Source: HGM04593 sp045612305 (GTDB lineage Bacteria; Bacteroidota; Bacteroidia; Bacteroidales; Bacteroidaceae). From it: a stretch of DNA of 64,000 nt. The notes below the pieces were generated by a model. That model was given only the letters and a program-made list of their open reading frames with translations. It searched no databases and was not told the origin of the DNA. The position numbers were made by a program, and so were the translations under genes. Positions 62,227 through 64,000 of this stretch are shown here, piece after piece. The number at the start of each line of letters is the position of its first letter. The first letter of the stretch is position 1. The stretch lies in the NCBI GenBank assembly GCA_045612305.1, contig JAZKYU010000062.1, forward strand, positions 24,333-88,332, in the 5' to 3' direction.

Positions 62227-63468
62227 TTATCTTTTAATATTTTTCACCTGCGCCGCAATATTCACAATTGTCATAACAGCTTTCTCCATAACCTCTAGCG
62301 AAACAAACTCGTAACGGCTGTGAAAATTTATGCCACCCGCAAAGAGGTTAGGACAAGGCAAGCCCATAAAAGAGAGCTGAGCGCCGTCGGTACCGCCACG
62401 TATAGGTTTCACAATGGGCGCAACGCCTGCAGCCTCCATAGCCGACTTTGCAAGCTCTATTATATACATTTTCGGCTCAACCTGCTCACGCATATTGCGA
62501 TACTGCTCTTTCAGCTCCACTGCAACCGTGCCCGCGCCGTAGCGCGCGTTCATCTCCTCGGCCACCGACGACATAAAAGCCATGCGGCGCTCAAAAATTT
62601 CGCGGTTATGGTCGCGTATTATGTATGTAACCTCCGATGAGTCTACCCCGCCGTTTATACCCATCAAATGATAGAAACCCTCGTACCCCTCGGTACACTC
62701 GGGCGACTCGGCTGCAGGCACAGCATCTACTATCGCTGCCGCCACACGTAAGGAGTTGAGCATCTTGTCTTTAGCATAACCAGGGTGAACGTTGCGCCCT
62801 TGAATAGAGAAAACCGCAGAGCCTGCGTTGAAATTTTCAAACTCAATCTCACCCTCGGCGCTACCATCGACCGTGTAGGCCCAGTCACAACCAAAAAGCG
62901 GAACATTAAAATTGTGCGCGCCACGCCCTATCTCCTCGTCTGGGTTAAAAGCTATGCGTATCTTGCCGTGCTCAATTTCGGGGTGAGCCTGCAAGTAAGC
63001 TATAGCCGAAACAATCTCCGCTACACCAGCTTTGTCATCTGCTCCAAGCAGAGTGTGTCCGTCGGTAACCACAAGAGAGTGCCCCACATAGTCGAGCACC
63101 TCGGGGAAGTCCTTTGTTGTAAGCACAATACCCTCTTTCTCGTCAAGTACAATATCGCCACCTTTGTAATCCACCACACGCGGAGAGACATTCTTCCCGC
63201 TCATATCGGGGCTTGTATCGACGTGGGCAATAAAGCCCACAACAGGCAGCTCTTTATCGCTGTTCGACGGGAGGGTTGCATAGAGATAGCCCTTTTCGTC
63301 GAGCACCACCTCTTCGAGGCCCATAGACTCAAGTTCCCCCTTCAAGAAATGCACAAACTCCATCTGCCCGATAGTTGTGGGCACTGTTGTAGCGCTGTCG
63401 CACGACTCTGTGTCTATAGCTACATACGCCAAAAAGCGTTGTAACATTTTTTCCTTTATCTCGCTCAT
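62227..63468 (-). CDS. pepT: Peptidase T (aminotripeptidase)
   Basis: M20B dizinc exopeptidase that releases the N-terminal residue from tripeptides. The 413 residues include AHVDTSP (His82, Asp84), GADDKAG, and the catalytic FNPDEEIGRGAH segment, plus the GGTDGAQLS and GINFHSR motifs near the C-terminus. Length is normal. The FlK-like thioesterase gene follows in the same transcript. Confidence 0.96.
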   Translation of the reverse strand: MSEIKEKMLQRFLAYVAIDTESCDSATTVPTTIGQMEFVHFLKGELESMGLEEVVLDEKGYLYATLPSNSDKELPVVGFIAHVDTSPDMSGKNVSPRVVDYKGGDIVLDEKEGIVLTTKDFPEVLDYVGHSLVVTDGHTLLGADDKAGVAEIVSAIAYLQAHPEIEHGKIRIAFNPDEEIGRGAHNFNVPLFGCDWAYTVDGSAEGEIEFENFNAGSAVFSIQGRNVHPGYAKDKMLNSLRVAAAIVDAVPAAESPECTEGYEGFYHLMGINGGVDSSEVTYIIRDHNREIFERRMAFMSSVAEEMNARYGAGTVAVELKEQYRNMREQVEPKMYIIELAKSAMEAAGVAPIVKPIRGGTDGAQLSFMGLPCPNLFAGGINFHSRYEFVSLEVMEKAVMTIVNIAAQVKNIKR

Positions 63469-64000
63469 AAATCTCTTTTAAAATTTTGTTTTTGTAAAAA
63501 TAGTCAATTGAGGAGAGAGACACAACTTTTACAGGCAAGAATTTAACTCTGGCAACGCAAATCCATAGAAAAAAGAAAAGAAAGGGCTCACTAGCAAATT
63601 CTAAAAAAAGGGGGGGATGTAAAAGTTCGGTTAATTTATATCCTTAATATTCTCCCTCTCTTCAAAGCCGATATACTCTTTGCTTAATTGCACGGCAAGA
63701 GTTTGTGTAATCTTGCTTTAAAATTCTCGGTGGCCCGAGAGCCTTTCTCTCAATATACTTGTTCTTTCCCCTTCTTTTCGTGAGACGAAAAGGAAGCAAA
63801 AGGCGCAGCACGCGAGTAAGATTAGTCGCTCCCTCCTCCTACTCGTGAATTGCCCGTAAAGGGCAATATAACTCGTTCGTCGGTCACTTGCCGCGTGTCT
63901 CTTTCTCACATTTACAGGGTGCTGCGCAACTCGTTCAGTTATCCGCGCTACGCACGTATAACTACACACTCACACAATGCTCGCACTTTTCCCTGTAAAT
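63469..64000. other. Non-coding right end with inverted repeats
   Basis: No supportable gene in 532 bases. Features: an A7-G7 run (63603-63616); hairpin CTTTTCGT-GAG-ACGAAAAG (63774-63792); hairpin ATTGCCC / GGGCAAT (63849-63867); and a perfect ten-base inverted repeat ATTTACAGGG (63910-63919) / CCCTGTAAAT (63991-64000) ending at the window edge. An 83-residue reverse ORF (63718-63969) runs straight through these hairpins and looks spurious. Confidence 0.6.

Noticed and set aside
63718..63969. 83-residue reverse ORF
   Set aside because: Crosses two hairpins, has an Arg/Cys-rich composition without a domain, and no promoter.

Overview
The window is chromosomal DNA from a member of the Bacteroidales (phylum Bacteroidota). 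I infer this from family content and promoter style rather than from any database search. Diagnostic families are the long IspG, class III Fbp, the DUF5606, DUF4923, DUF1460, DUF3276 and T9SS-plug families, a two-domain TtcA-like enzyme, and the nusB-yajC-ybbR-coaE and rplY-pth-S4 gene orders. Many starts are preceded by a -7 box of the form TAnnTTTG or TAnnTTCG, in the best cases 19-20 bases after a TTG/TTTG, which is the Bacteroidota housekeeping promoter. No rRNA, tRNA, CRISPR array, transposase or prophage gene was found. About 55 protein genes are tightly packed.

Layout. 1-4953: dxs-trkA-trkH operon (isoprenoid entry step and K+ uptake). 4963-6805: a reverse-strand pair, ABC-type ATPase plus DUF4435/TOPRIM protein, resembling the PARIS anti-phage system. 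7006-15118: nucleoside kinase, rpoN, fbp, purE-ispG and an ECF sigma factor broken by a one-base frameshift. 15245-18139: cysS, glutaminyl cyclase and sufE in one operon. 18120-22946: LD-carboxypeptidase, U32 protein, WecA-like glycosyltransferase, then divergent GDP-mannose synthesis gene. 22990-30958: TPR protein and glnS, fhs-rarA, TSUP permease and DUF1460. 31041-36816: T9SS-plug family protein facing a reverse-strand operon of VTC polyphosphate-polymerase-like protein, DUF4956 membrane protein, DUF2490 barrel and a dockerin-bearing beta-helix secreted protein. 37024-43800: HD protein, lptD, asnA-ung, an 82-bp tandem repeat carrying promoter-like boxes, ttcA-like gene and DUF486. 44071-51160: large fasciclin lipoprotein, nadE with a degenerate glutaminase domain, clpB. 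51147-59381, all reverse strand: menaquinone genes with a BASS transporter, DUF5606-DUF4923, and nusB-yajC-ybbR-coaE preceded by a tandem ABC ATPase. 59679-64000: DUF3276, rplY-pth-S4, pepT-thioesterase and a 532-bp non-coding end with inverted repeats.

Most genes are core housekeeping. The parts most worth attention are the PARIS-like pair, the VTC/DUF4956/DUF2490/dockerin operon as a possible uncharacterised envelope system, the NadE that has lost the catalytic Cys and Lys of its glutaminase domain, the frameshifted sigma factor, and the 82-bp promoter-bearing repeats between asnA and ttcA. Several secreted proteins here are predicted to start with Gln after signal cleavage, matching the nearby glutaminyl cyclase gene.
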